Below, piece by piece: positions 36,418 to 46,171 of a DNA stretch of 52,805 bases. The position numbers and the translations under genes were made by a program. This DNA is from Enhydrobacter aerosaccus (lineage in GTDB: Bacteria; Pseudomonadota; Alphaproteobacteria; Reyranellales; Reyranellaceae), in NCBI GenBank assembly GCA_903915535.1, contig CAIWTJ010000041.1, forward strand, positions 1 through 52,805. The letters run 5' to 3'. Position 1 is the stretch's first letter, and each line of letters opens with the position of its first letter. The notes under the pieces are model-generated. The model saw only the letters and a list, made by a program, of their open reading frames with translations, had not been told where the DNA came from and did not search any database.

Positions 36418-37209
36418 TTACGCCTTTTTGGTGGCAGCACTCTGGGAAAAGTAGGCGTCGACCGAGCCCCGCAGCGAGCGCGCGAGCGCCATCTGGTGCT
36501 GGTAGACGGTGAGCAGCTTCTCGTCCTGGGGATTGGAGAGGTAGCCCAGCTCGACCAGGCAGGCGGGAATGTCGGGCGATGTGAGGACAGCGAAGCCTGC
36601 TTCCCGGTGCGTATGCGGCAGGAGGCGGATACCGCCTTTGCCGAAGGTGTTGACGATCGTATCTGCCAAACGCCGCGAGTCGTTGCCAGTTCCGCGCTGG
36701 GTCATGGCGACCAGAGTCTTGGCCACCGCATCGGGCTGCGCCACCATCTTGGCAACGACAGAATCGGCCCGGTTCTCGCGCGCCGCCAGCGCCGCGGCCT
36801 CGCGATCGCTCGCCTCTTCCGACAGCGTGTAGACCGAAGCCCCGCGCACATAGGGGTCGGGATGCGAATCCGCATGGATCGAGAGGAAAAGGTCGGCCTT
36901 GGCTTCCTGGGCGCGGGCCACTCGCTCGCGCAGGGGCACGAAGGTGTCGCCGGCCCGCGTCAGCATCACCTTATATTTGCCGCCGAGCTGGAGCTGCGCC
37001 TGCAACTCACGCGCGACGCGGATGACGACGCCCTTCTCCTGGGTCCCGGAAACGCCCAAAGCGCCCGGATCCGGGCCGCCATGGCCAGGGTCGAGGGCGA
37101 TGATTTTCGGCCGGGAAACCGGATGGTGGACGGGCTTGGGAGCCGTCTTGGCCAAGGCCGGTGACGCCAGAAAGGCGCAGGACCCCGCGAGGAGGGCGCG
37201 ACGGAGCAT
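36418..37209 (-). CDS. amiC: N-acetylmuramoyl-L-alanine amidase (Amidase_3)
   Basis: 263 residues with a signal peptide (1-20, cut after A-L-A). The amidase_3 zinc ligands are visible: His in D-P-G-H-G-G near 43, Glu in the following helix region, and His in S-I-H-A-D; the catalytic Glu is in V-E-L-G-Y-L-S-N. It cleaves the peptide from glycan in septal peptidoglycan. It lacks the AMIN targeting domain of longer relatives. No strong ribosome binding site is seen before the ATG at 37209. It is divergent from rne. Confidence 0.93.
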   Translation of the reverse strand: MLRRALLAGSCAFLASPALAKTAPKPVHHPVSRPKIIALDPGHGGPDPGALGVSGTQEKGVVIRVARELQAQLQLGGKYKVMLTRAGDTFVPLRERVARAQEAKADLFLSIHADSHPDPYVRGASVYTLSEEASDREAAALAARENRADSVVAKMVAQPDAVAKTLVAMTQRGTGNDSRRLADTIVNTFGKGGIRLLPHTHREAGFAVLTSPDIPACLVELGYLSNPQDEKLLTVYQHQMALARSLRGSVDAYFSQSAATKKA

Positions 37210-37619
37210 TAGTGTTATTTAGCAGAATCAATAGCTTACAGCAACTTCCTAAACTTCAATCTTTTGATTGTCGCTCCCCGACAAACACCGTATGTTGATT
37301 TCCGCGAGCAGTTGCCGTCGTTCGTAGCGCCCTTTTTGGAGCAATCCAGCGGACGCGCTCCGACGGCAGTCCTCCCCGCCGGGCCCCCTTAACAAGGAGC
37401 GGATTCCGCGGAGGGATTGCCAGTTAGGCGGTAGCTATCAGGAAACTCGAGGTCGGCAGGACCCTGTATTTGGTCCGGCGGCGCGAAGCTTCCCCGTCTT
37501 GGCCTAGTGAGTTGGCCGTTCGACGGGTTGATGGCGCGTCGTCCCCCTCGCTCAAAGAGGCGGCAAGGCCGCTGGTCGCTCGCGCCGGTTGGAGCCCAAC
37601 GCCTCGGGAGTGCGAGCCC
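37210..37619 (+). promoter_or_regulatory. rne leader and amiC/rne divergent control region
   Basis: 410 bases without a supported gene. The first ~90 are AT-rich for this genome and should hold both promoters. A small stem CAATC/GATTG is at 37257-37270. The downstream ~300 bases are GC-rich and structured and probably form the rne 5' leader. In enterobacteria the long rne leader is used for autoregulation; whether this one does is not known. Confidence 0.5.
37268..37296 (+). promoter_or_regulatory. Candidate rne promoter
   Basis: TTGTCG (37268-37273) and TATGTT (37291-37296) are separated by 17 bases, a good sigma-70 spacing with near-consensus boxes for alphaproteobacteria. Transcription would start near 37303 and leave a leader of about 315 bases before the ATG. 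Confidence 0.4.
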
Positions 37620-40448
37620 ATGGCCCGCCGTATGTTGATCGATGCCAGCCATCCCGAAGAAACCCGGGTGGTCGTTGTAGACGGAACCAGGCTCGAGGAA
37701 TTCGACTTCGAGACCTCGTCGCGCAAGGCCCTCAAGGGCAACATCTACCTCGCCAAGGTCATTCGCATCGAACCGTCGCTGCAGGCGGCGTTCGTCGAAT
37801 ACGGCGGCAACCGCCACGGCTTCCTGGCCTTCTCCGAAATCCACGCCGACTACTACCAGATCCCCATCGCCGACCGCGAACGGCTGATCGCCGAGCAGCA
37901 GCGCGTCTATGCCGAGGCCGACGACGAACCGGACGACGAACAGCCGATCAAGGTCGATCGCACCGACATCGAGGACGCCCGCGCCGAGCGCGCCGAGGAG
38001 CAGTCAGCCGCCGAGCAGAACGACGTGGCGCTCGACGAGGCGTCACATGAGGACGAGCATCACGACGACGCGCCCGTCGAGGCCCACGCCGAGACCCCGA
38101 GCGAAGCGCCGGGCGAGGCTCCTGCTCCCGAGCCCATGCCGGTCGCCGAGATCCAGGCCGAGGCGCCGGGCGAGCCTGTCCCCGAGGCGCAGCCGGCCGC
38201 GATGCCGGTCGATCGTCTCGACGGTCCGGCCGACGAATCGCCGGTGGCCGACGAAGTTCCTGTGACCGACGCAGCGCCGGAAGGCTCCAGCGAAGCCCCC
38301 GCCGTTCCCGTCGAAGTGCTTGGGGGCGACGATGCGGTCGAAATGCGCGAGACCCGCGAGCGCCGCCGCCGCCAGCCGACCCGTCACTACAAGATCCAGG
38401 AAGTGATCAAGCGCCGGCAGATCCTGCTGGTCCAGGTCGTGAAGGAAGAACGCGGCAACAAGGGCGCGGCCCTCACCACCTATCTCTCGCTCGCCGGCCG
38501 CTACTGCGTGCTGATGCCCAACGCCGGCCGTGGCGGCGGAATCTCGCGCAAGATCTCCAACCCGTCCGACCGCAAGCGCATGAAGGAGATGCTCTCGCAG
38601 CTCGACGTGCCGCAGGGCCAGGGCGTGATCCTGCGCACCGCCGGTCTCGAGCGCTCCAACATCGACATCAAGCGCGACTATGAATACCTGTCCCGGCTCT
38701 GGGACTCGATCCGCGAGATCACCATGCGCTCGACGGCGCCGGCGCTGATCTACGAGGAAGGCGACCTGATCAAGCGCTCGCTGCGCGACGTCTACGACAC
38801 CGACATCGCCCAGGTGCTGGTCGAGGGCGAGGCGGGCTTCGAGGCCGCGTCCGGCTTCATGCGCCAGCTGGTGCCGCACCAGGCGAGCAAGGTCGAGCTC
38901 TACAAGGAGCAGATCCCCCTCTTCCACCGCTACCAGGTGGAAGCGCAGTTCGACGCCATGCATTCGCCGACCGTGCAGCTGCGCTCGGGCGGCTACATCG
39001 TCATCAATCCGACCGAGGCGCTGGTCGCCATCGACGTCAACTCGGGCCGCTCCACCAAGGAGCGCAACATCGAGGAAACGGCGCTGCGCACCAACCTCGA
39101 GGCGGCCGAGGAAGTCGCGCGCCAGGTCCGCCTGCGCGATCTCGCCGGCCTGATCGTGATCGACTTCATCGACATGGAGGAGAACCGCCACCAGCGCCAG
39201 GTCGAGCACAAGGTGAAGGATTCGATGCGCACCGATCGCGCCCGTATCCAGATCGGCCGCATCTCCGCCTTCGGCCTGCTCGAGATGTCGCGCCAGCGGC
39301 TGCGTCCCAGCCTGCTCGAGCATTCGACCGAGATCTGCCCGCATTGCGCCGGCATCGGCCGCGTGCGCTCGATCGAGTCGGCCGCGCTCCATGCGCTGCG
39401 TGCGATCGAGGAGGAAGGCGTGCGCCGTCGCGCGAGCGAGATCGCCGTCAGCCTGCCGCCCAACGTGGCGCTCTATCTACTGAACCAGAAGCGCCAGACG
39501 CTCTCCGACATCGAGAAGCGCTACGGCTTCAGCGTGGTCATCGAAGCCGACGAGCAGCTGCACGCCGCCGATTGCGAGATCGAGCGTGTCCGCAGCCGCC
39601 GCGGCGGCGAGGATCATCGCCCCGAGCGCGAGCTCGCGCGCGCGAACTACGATGAAGTGGGTGGCACCGCGCCAATCGCCGACGACGCCGTGGGCGATGA
39701 TGCTCCCGACGGTTCCGAGGGTGGGGGCGAGAGCGATCAGCCGCGCGCCGAGCGGCTCGACGGTGAGCGTCAGGGTGGTGAACGCGGCGGTGACGAAAAT
39801 GGCGAAGACCGCGGCCGCAGGCGCCGCCGGCGCCGTCGGCGTGGTGGCCGTCGTGAAGACGGCGACAGTCCCGACCGTCCCTATGCCGCTGGCGAGAACG
39901 GCGCCGAGCGCGATCCCAACGATGCGCCGCGTGAAGAGGCCCGCGAGGGCGATTTTGCGGACGGCGAACAGTCTGAAGCAGCCTCATCCGAAGGCGCCCG
40001 TCCCGAGGGCGATCGCGGCGAAGGCGGTGCCGACGGAGATCGTCGTCGTCGTCGCGGCCGTCGTGGTGGCCGCCGCCGTCGTCGCGAGAACGGCGAAGGC
40101 GAGAACGGCGATCAGGCGCCGCGCGAACAGGGCTCGGCGCCCGGCGGTTCCTGGGAACAGCCCTCGACCGAAACGCCGATGGATGGCCAGCCCGTGGAGC
40201 CGATGCAGAACGGCCACATGCCGGTCGAGCACGCGCCTTACGATCCCGCGCCGACACCGGCGATGGAGGCCCCGGCCCCCGCCCCTGTGATGATGGCGCC
40301 GCCGGAGCCGGTCTTCGCTTCTGCGCCGCAGCCGGTGCCGACGCCTGCTCCGGCGCCGGAACCCGCTCCTGTCCCTGCCACGATCGTGCCGACGATCTCG
40401 GCCGATGCACCGCCGGAGAAGCCCAAGCGCGGCTGGTGGCGTCGCTAA
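37620..40448 (+). CDS. rne: Ribonuclease E
   Basis: 942 residues. The N-terminus M-A-R-R-M-L-I-D-A-S is the usual alphaproteobacterial start, favouring the ATG at 37620 over earlier in-frame codons. The S1 RNA-binding domain (about 37-280) is interrupted by an acidic, Pro/Ala-rich insert of roughly 150 residues. DNase-I-like catalytic aspartates are at about 472 (A-I-D-V-N-S-G) and 517 (V-I-D-F-I-D). The zinc-link C-P-H-C is at 573-576. The C-terminal third is Arg-rich then Pro-rich, the disordered scaffold of the degradosome, ending K-R-G-W-W-R-R. It starts mRNA decay and rRNA/tRNA processing. Confidence 0.96.
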   Translation: MARRMLIDASHPEETRVVVVDGTRLEEFDFETSSRKALKGNIYLAKVIRIEPSLQAAFVEYGGNRHGFLAFSEIHADYYQIPIADRERLIAEQQRVYAEADDEPDDEQPIKVDRTDIEDARAERAEEQSAAEQNDVALDEASHEDEHHDDAPVEAHAETPSEAPGEAPAPEPMPVAEIQAEAPGEPVPEAQPAAMPVDRLDGPADESPVADEVPVTDAAPEGSSEAPAVPVEVLGGDDAVEMRETRERRRRQPTRHYKIQEVIKRRQILLVQVVKEERGNKGAALTTYLSLAGRYCVLMPNAGRGGGISRKISNPSDRKRMKEMLSQLDVPQGQGVILRTAGLERSNIDIKRDYEYLSRLWDSIREITMRSTAPALIYEEGDLIKRSLRDVYDTDIAQVLVEGEAGFEAASGFMRQLVPHQASKVELYKEQIPLFHRYQVEAQFDAMHSPTVQLRSGGYIVINPTEALVAIDVNSGRSTKERNIEETALRTNLEAAEEVARQVRLRDLAGLIVIDFIDMEENRHQRQVEHKVKDSMRTDRARIQIGRISAFGLLEMSRQRLRPSLLEHSTEICPHCAGIGRVRSIESAALHALRAIEEEGVRRRASEIAVSLPPNVALYLLNQKRQTLSDIEKRYGFSVVIEADEQLHAADCEIERVRSRRGGEDHRPERELARANYDEVGGTAPIADDAVGDDAPDGSEGGGESDQPRAERLDGERQGGERGGDENGEDRGRRRRRRRRRGGRREDGDSPDRPYAAGENGAERDPNDAPREEAREGDFADGEQSEAASSEGARPEGDRGEGGADGDRRRRRGRRGGRRRRRENGEGENGDQAPREQGSAPGGSWEQPSTETPMDGQPVEPMQNGHMPVEHAPYDPAPTPAMEAPAPAPVMMAPPEPVFASAPQPVPTPAPAPEPAPVPATIVPTISADAPPEKPKRGWWRR

Positions 40449-40671
40449 CGACCGATCGGGAGGACGTCGACGGCCTTCGCGCCGTCGCCGTCTTCTTCGT
40501 TATCGGCTTCCACGGGCAGATGCAGGCCTGAGCAGCAGCTTCATAGGCGTCGACGTCTTCTTCGTGATCTCGGGCTACCTGATCGCGAAGCTGATCGTGG
40601 GCGAACTTCTCGCCATGCTCGCCTTCGCATCATCTCGCGAAGGAAGGCTAGAGGGCGGAATTGGCCGCTAG
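40448..40671 (+). pseudogene. Truncated, frameshifted acyltransferase_3 (OafA-like) fragment
   Basis: Just after the rne stop, one frame reads D-G-L-R-A-V-A-V-F-F-V-I-G-F-H, the first helix of OafA/YrhL-type acyltransferases including the catalytic His. It hits a TGA, and another frame continues F-I-G-V-D-V-F-F-V-I-S-G-Y-L-I, the next conserved block. The sequence then loses similarity and stops at 40671. Only about 70 of the usual 350 or more residues remain, so it is a remnant. Confidence 0.85.
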
Positions 40672-40744
40672 CAAAGCGGGCACACATCTTGCACGACGCT
40701 CACGCATTTGGGACCATCGTTCCCGAACCATGGGGGCAAGCACA

Positions 40745-41977
40745 ATGCGGCGTCGCGATGTACTGGTGGGTGCGGGAACTGCGGGAATGGCGGCAATGGC
40801 CGCTCCCTTCGTCCGGACGGCCAAGGCGCAGGCCAAGCCCCTGGTGATCGGCGGCTCCGTGCCGCTCACGGGTGCGGCGGCCGAGACCGGGCTCAACGTC
40901 AACAACGGCTACATCACCGCCGCCACCTATCTCAACGACGTGCTGGGCGGCGTCGAAATCGCGGGCGAAAAATACAAGATCGAGCTCAAGCTGTTCGACG
41001 ACGCGAGCGATCCCGCGCGCGCGACCACGTTGATCCAGCGCCAGATCGACGACGGCACGGAACTCTTCCTCGGATCGTTCGGCTCCAACATCGTGCTGCC
41101 GACGGCGGCGATCACCGAGCGCGCCAAGAAGGTGATGGTGCAGACCGGCGGCGGCTCGGACGCCATCTTCACGCGCGGCTTCAAGTACTCGTTCGGCATG
41201 TTCCCGCGCGCCACGCGCCAGTTCGCGGCGGCCTCGGCGCTGTTCAAGACGCTGAAGCCCACGCCCGCCACCTATTCGGTGATCTACAACAACGACGCCT
41301 TCTCCAAGACCGCGGCCGAGGGCGTGAAGATGTCCTGCGACGCCCAGGGCTTCCAACGGCTCGACCAGTTCGAGCTGCCGGCCAAGGTCACCGACGTATC
41401 GAGCGTGCTCGCTTCCGTGCGCGCCAAGACGCCCGACCTGCTGGTCTGCGTCGTGCACGACCAGGACTCGCTCCTGATCGCGCGCCAGATGGTGGCGACC
41501 AACACCAACGTGAAGCTGCTGTTCCAGGGCCTGGGCCCGCAGCTCGCCTCCTACCGCGAGGCGCTCGGCAAGTATTCCGAGTCGATCCTGTGCTCGACCT
41601 ACTGGGACGACAGCGTGCCCTACAAGGATCCCTTCTTCGGCAGCGCCAAGAAGTTCCACGAATACTACAAGACCAAGTTCACGCGCCCGATCGCCTATCA
41701 CGTCTCGGGGGCTGCCGCCTGCATCGAGACCTACGTGATCGCCATGCAGATGGCCAAGAGCACCAAGTCCGAGGCCGTGCGCGAGGCGCTGGCCGCCGCC
41801 GACTTCGACACGCAATACGCCCACATCAAGTTCACGCCCGAGGGCGACGGCGATCCGCTCAATCTGGGCGGCATGATCGGCCAGGTCCAGAAGGGCAAGC
41901 TCGAAACGGTGTTCCCGGAGAAGGCCAAGTCGGCCGATGCGGTCTACCCGGCCCTCCCGTGGGACAAGAAGGCGTGA
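40745..41977 (+). CDS. livK: Branched-chain amino acid-type ABC transporter substrate-binding protein
   Basis: 410 residues of the periplasmic LivJ/LivK (Peripla_BP_6) family. A twin-arginine-like leader (M-R-R-R-D-V-L-V-G-A-G) runs to A-K-A-Q-A near residue 30. The mature protein opens L-V-I-G-G-S-V-P-L-T-G. The ATG at 40745 is chosen because it gives the ideal leader and follows GGGGGCAAG; an ATG at 40730 would add five residues. Family members bind amino acids, amides, urea or aromatic acids, so the ligand is open. First gene of the liv operon. Confidence 0.92.
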   Translation: MRRRDVLVGAGTAGMAAMAAPFVRTAKAQAKPLVIGGSVPLTGAAAETGLNVNNGYITAATYLNDVLGGVEIAGEKYKIELKLFDDASDPARATTLIQRQIDDGTELFLGSFGSNIVLPTAAITERAKKVMVQTGGGSDAIFTRGFKYSFGMFPRATRQFAAASALFKTLKPTPATYSVIYNNDAFSKTAAEGVKMSCDAQGFQRLDQFELPAKVTDVSSVLASVRAKTPDLLVCVVHDQDSLLIARQMVATNTNVKLLFQGLGPQLASYREALGKYSESILCSTYWDDSVPYKDPFFGSAKKFHEYYKTKFTRPIAYHVSGAAACIETYVIAMQMAKSTKSEAVREALAAADFDTQYAHIKFTPEGDGDPLNLGGMIGQVQKGKLETVFPEKAKSADAVYPALPWDKKA

Positions 41978-41996
41978 GCGCAGCCCTCTTCCGCAC

Positions 41997-42872
41997 ATGA
42001 ACCTGGTCGCCCAGACCCTGGCCGACGGCCTCGTGCTGGGCGGCATCTACGCGCTTGCCGCCGTGGGATTCTCGCTGATCTTCGGCGTGCTGCACGTGAT
42101 CAACCTCTCCCACGGCATCCTGGTGCTGATGGGCGCCTACATCGCGTTGATCGTGTCGACCGAGCTGCATGTCGACCCGATGATGACCATCCCCTTGGTG
42201 ATGGCCGTGCTGTTCGTCTTCGGCTACGGCTACCAGCGCTTCCTGATCCAGCGCGCCGTCGACCGCGCCTCCGTCAACTCGATGCTGCTCACCTTCGGCG
42301 TCGCGTTGATGCTGCAGAACGTGATGATCTGGGTGTTCTCGCCCGACATGAAGAACATCACGCCGTCCTATGCCTTCAAGTCCTTCACGCTGGGGCCGGT
42401 CACGCTCGACGCGGTGCGCATGAGCGCGCTCGCGGCCAGCCTGGTGCTGCTGTCGTGCCTGGCCGTCTTCCTGAAGTTCTCGTCACTCGGCCGCGTGATC
42501 CGCGCCACCGCGCAGCAGACCATGGCGGCCCAGCTCTGCGGCGTGAACGTGCGCCACGTCTACGCCATGACCTTCGCCGTCTCCGCCGCCTTCTCGGGCG
42601 CGGCAGGCATCGTGATCGGCATCATCCTGCCCTTCTCGCCGAACGACGAGGCGGGATGGACGATGAACGCCTTCGTCGTGGTCGTGCTGGGCGGCGTCGG
42701 CAGCCCCGCCGGCGCGCTGATCGGCGGGCTCCTGCTCGGCATCGTGAACACGCTGACGGCGCAGTACATCGGCCCCTCGTTCCCGAACGTGACGATGTTC
42801 CTGCTGCTGGTGCTGCTGCTGCTGGTCCGGCCCAACGGGCTTCTCGGCAACGCCTTCAGCGCTTCGAGATAA
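41997..42872 (+). CDS. livH: Branched-chain amino acid-type ABC transporter permease LivH
   Basis: 291 residues with eight or so membrane helices, starting M-N-L-V-A-Q-T-L-A-D-G-L-V-L-G-G. The typical LivH blocks G-I-Y-A-L-A-A-V-G and G-L-L-L-G-I-V-N-T-L are intact. The ATG at 41997 begins 19 bases after the livK stop. With LivM it forms the membrane pore. Confidence 0.94.
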   Translation: MNLVAQTLADGLVLGGIYALAAVGFSLIFGVLHVINLSHGILVLMGAYIALIVSTELHVDPMMTIPLVMAVLFVFGYGYQRFLIQRAVDRASVNSMLLTFGVALMLQNVMIWVFSPDMKNITPSYAFKSFTLGPVTLDAVRMSALAASLVLLSCLAVFLKFSSLGRVIRATAQQTMAAQLCGVNVRHVYAMTFAVSAAFSGAAGIVIGIILPFSPNDEAGWTMNAFVVVVLGGVGSPAGALIGGLLLGIVNTLTAQYIGPSFPNVTMFLLLVLLLLVRPNGLLGNAFSASR

Positions 42873-42882
42873 GCACCCATCC

Positions 42883-43826
42883 ATGAAGAAGCACCCTCTC
42901 CTCGTGGCGCTCTGCATCGTCGCCGCCGCGATCGTGCTCGCCTTCGGACCGATGGTGTTGCCGCCGTTCTACGTGCGCGTGGGCCAGATCATGCTCTATT
43001 CGGCAGGGCTCGGAGTCGCCTGGGCGATCCTGGGCGGCTTCGCGGGCTATGCGAGCTTCGGCCACGCCGCCTTCATCGGCGTCGGCGCCTTCACCGCGGG
43101 CCTGGTCGAGAGCCAGTTCCCCACGCTCGCGGCGCCGCTCCTGCTGCTGCTGGGCTTTGCCGCTGGCGCCGCCAGTTGCGCCGTGGTCTCGCTGCTGATC
43201 GCCTATCCGATCCTGCGCCTGCGCGGCACGTTCTTCGCCATCGCCATGCTGGGCGTCAGCCACGTCTGCTCCGAGGTCACCAACAACGTCGACATCTTCC
43301 AGGGATCGCTCGGCCTCAACTTCCCGCAGATCGCGCCCGCCGGCATGGATCCCGCCAGCTTCTTCTACGAAGTCTATCTGGCCGGAGCCACGATCGTGCT
43401 GCTGATCGCCTGGCAGATCCGGCGCAGCCGCTTCGGCGCGGGCCTGCTCAGCATCCGCGAGGACGAGGACACCGCGCGCATGCTGGGCGTGCCGACCGAG
43501 CGCTACAAGCGCACGGCCTTCGTCATCAGCGCGGTGCTGACCGGGATGATGGGCGTGATCTACGCCCACTCACTGGGCTACATTACCACCGAGTCGGTCT
43601 ATCGCGACGACACCAACCTCAACCTGATCGTCTATTCGCTGCTGGGCGGCATGGGCACGCTGTTCGGACCGGTGATCGGCGCGGGCCTGCTGGTCTTCGT
43701 CACACAAGTGATCCTGGCCCGCCTGCTCGACTTCCATCTCTTCGCGACCGGCCTGCTGCTGGTCCTGCTGATCCTGGTGGCGCCGGGCGGCCTGAGCGGT
43801 CTGCTGAAGCGCCGGAAGACGGCCGC

Positions 43827-43830
<4 letters not shown>
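42883..43830 (+). CDS. livM: Branched-chain amino acid-type ABC transporter permease LivM
   Basis: 315 residues, hydrophobic throughout, with G-Y-A-S-F-G-H-A-A-F near residue 60 and the R-E-D-E-D-T-A-R-M-L-G coupling loop near 190 that contacts the ATPase. It follows livH by ten bases and overlaps livG by ATGA, so permease and ATPase are co-translated. Confidence 0.94.
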
Positions 43831-44546
<716 letters not shown>

Positions 44547-44566
44547 GCAGACTCAAAGATGCCTCT

Positions 44567-44624
44567 CTACGCTCGGGATCGCAGGGTTACGGCAGTGGCG
44601 AGATGTCTGCCATCCCTAGCGTAG
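44567..44624. terminator. Inverted repeat between livG and livF
   Basis: CTACGCTCGGGAT (44567-44579) and ATCCCTAGCGTAG (44612-44624) are inverted with 12 of 13 matches. It could form a large hairpin and serve both convergent transcripts. The sequence resembles dispersed 'ctacgctcgggat' repeats common in related genomes, so it may be a repeat that was captured as a terminator. Confidence 0.5.
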
Positions 44625-44647
44625 CGAGGGATCTTTCCCTTGCGTCT

Positions 44648-45349
44648 TCAATGCCCGAGAAACGCCCGCCGCACGTAGTCGTTGGCCAACAACTCCTGCC
44701 CCGTTCCGGCCAGGACGACCTCGCCCTTCTCCAGCACGTAGCCGCGATGGGCGATGCGCAGCGACTGGTGCAAGTTCTGCTCGACCAGCAGCACGCCGAT
44801 GCCGCCCTTGTTCACGGCCTCGATCAGCCGGAACACTTCCTGCGTGACGATCGGCATCAGGCCGAGCGACGGCTCGTCAAGGATGATCAGCTTGGGCTCG
44901 GCCATCAGGCCGCGCGCGATCGCCAGCATCTGCTGCTCGCCGCCGCTCATCGATCCGGCAAGCTGGCCGCGCCGTTCGGCCAGGCGCGGGAACAGGCCGA
45001 ACGCCTTTTCGACCAACGCCGCGATCGCGCCGCGCGGCTTGATGTGCGCACCGAGCTGGAGGTTCTCCATCACCGTCATCTGCGGGAACACCAGCCGGCC
45101 CTCGGGAACCAAGGTGATTCCACTTTTGACGACGTGATGGCTGGCCGTGCCGTCCATGCCCTGGCCGTCGAAGCGGATGCTACCGCGCTGCGGCCGCAGC
45201 ACGCCCGCGATCATCTTCACCGTCGTCGACTTGCCGGCACCGTTGGCGCCCAGCAGCGCCACGATCTCGCCCGGCTGGACGGTGAGCGAGACATCGCGCA
45301 CCGCCGCCGCGCCGCCATAGGCAAAAGCCAGTCCTGAAACCTCGAGCAT
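44648..45349 (-). CDS. livF: Branched-chain amino acid-type ABC transporter ATPase LivF, inverted relative to livHMG
   Basis: 233 residues. Walker A G-A-N-G-A-G-K-S-T, ABC signature M-S-G-G-E-Q-Q, Walker B L-I-I-L-D-E-P-S-L-G-L and the switch V-E-Q-N are all intact. The protein is the normal LivF length and pairs with LivG. It is unusual that it lies on the opposite strand, convergent with livG, so it needs a separate promoter in the short gap before the GntR gene. Confidence 0.93.
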   Translation of the reverse strand: MLEVSGLAFAYGGAAAVRDVSLTVQPGEIVALLGANGAGKSTTVKMIAGVLRPQRGSIRFDGQGMDGTASHHVVKSGITLVPEGRLVFPQMTVMENLQLGAHIKPRGAIAALVEKAFGLFPRLAERRGQLAGSMSGGEQQMLAIARGLMAEPKLIILDEPSLGLMPIVTQEVFRLIEAVNKGGIGVLLVEQNLHQSLRIAHRGYVLEKGEVVLAGTGQELLANDYVRRAFLGH

Positions 45350-45441
45350 GGCGTCAGGATAGCAAGGTCCGTGCCCGGAGTCAGAGGGACCGATCCTGGG
45401 CGGGATTCCTCATGAGCAATCACGATCTCGACACGAGGGGC

Positions 45442-45461
45442 GCGTTAGATATATCAGTGGC
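45442..45461. promoter_or_regulatory. Operator-like site overlapping the GntR start region
   Basis: Bases 45448-45461 (GATATATCAGTGGC) match exactly 14 bases of the palindrome at 47290-47303; the left arm is degenerate (16 of 20 overall). It ends three bases before the GntR ATG, where a bound repressor would block its own gene. Confidence 0.6.
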
Positions 45462-45463
45462 AT

Positions 45464-46165
45464 ATGACGCTGAAAGCCGGGACCGCGAAGCGCGGCAGAC
45501 GCCGCGGGCCGGCCGCGCCCGATCCCGCCGACACGACTCCCCTCACCGACCGCGCCTGGCGCGCGCTCGAGGAAGAAATCGTCACGCTGAAGATCGCCCC
45601 CGGCAGCGTCGTGAGCGAAGCGGGCCTCAGCGCGCGGCTCGGCCTCGGCCGCACGCCGGTGCGCGAGGCGCTGCAGCGGCTGGCGAGCGAAGGCCTTGTC
45701 CAGATCCTGCCGCGGCGCGGCATCATCGTGACCGAGATCGATGTCACAGCCCAGCTGCGCCTCCTCGAAGTGCGGCGCGAGATCGAGCGTCTGCTGGCGC
45801 GCGCCTCCGCGCAACGCGGCACCGTCGATCAGCGCGCCCGCTTCGCCTCCCTCGCCGAGGAGATGGAGACCGCGGCCCGGCGCGGTGACGATGTGGCCTT
45901 CATGCGCCTCGACCGTGCGTTCAACCTGCTGCTGCTCGAGGCCGCCAGCAACGAGTTCGCGCAGGCGGCGATGAAGGCGATGAACGGCCTGGCCCGGCGC
46001 TTCTGGTACGTGCACTACCGCCTCGTGGCCGACATGCCGCTCGCCGCGCGCCTGCATGCGGGCGTGGCGCGCGCCATCGCCAAGGGAGACGCCGCCGCGG
46101 CCGCGACCGCGTCGGACAAGCTCATTGACTACATCCAGGACTTCTCGCGCAAATCGATCGGATAA
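45464..46165 (+). CDS. GntR-family transcriptional regulator (FCD/FadR subfamily)
   Basis: 233 residues. A winged helix-turn-helix occupies about residues 27-95 (L-S-A-R-L-G-L-G-R-T-P-V-R-E-A-L is the recognition region). A helical FCD ligand domain follows at about 100-225; its usual metal ligands appear only partly kept. Members sense carboxylates or amino acid derivatives. It sits six bases before the alcohol dehydrogenase gene, and operator-like sites precede both it and the hydroxylase gene. It may also influence the divergent livF. Confidence 0.93.
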   Translation: MTLKAGTAKRGRRRGPAAPDPADTTPLTDRAWRALEEEIVTLKIAPGSVVSEAGLSARLGLGRTPVREALQRLASEGLVQILPRRGIIVTEIDVTAQLRLLEVRREIERLLARASAQRGTVDQRARFASLAEEMETAARRGDDVAFMRLDRAFNLLLLEAASNEFAQAAMKAMNGLARRFWYVHYRLVADMPLAARLHAGVARAIAKGDAAAAATASDKLIDYIQDFSRKSIG

Positions 46166-46171
46166 CGCGTC

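Noticed and set aside
34081..37164. Very long plus-strand open frame (about 1000 codons) opposite mrcA and amiC
   Set aside because: It is the antisense shadow of two well-recognised genes in GC-rich DNA; its translation is Arg/Ala/Gly/Val-rich and low in motifs.
37470..37619. N-terminal extension of RNase E
   Set aside because: The frame is open but the residues lack similarity to RNase E, whose usual start matches the ATG at 37620.
38043..39392. Minus-strand open frame within rne
   Set aside because: Shadow of the RNase E catalytic region.
40448..40671. Possible intact small gene after rne
   Set aside because: The two conserved blocks are in different frames, so it is a remnant of a longer acyltransferase gene.
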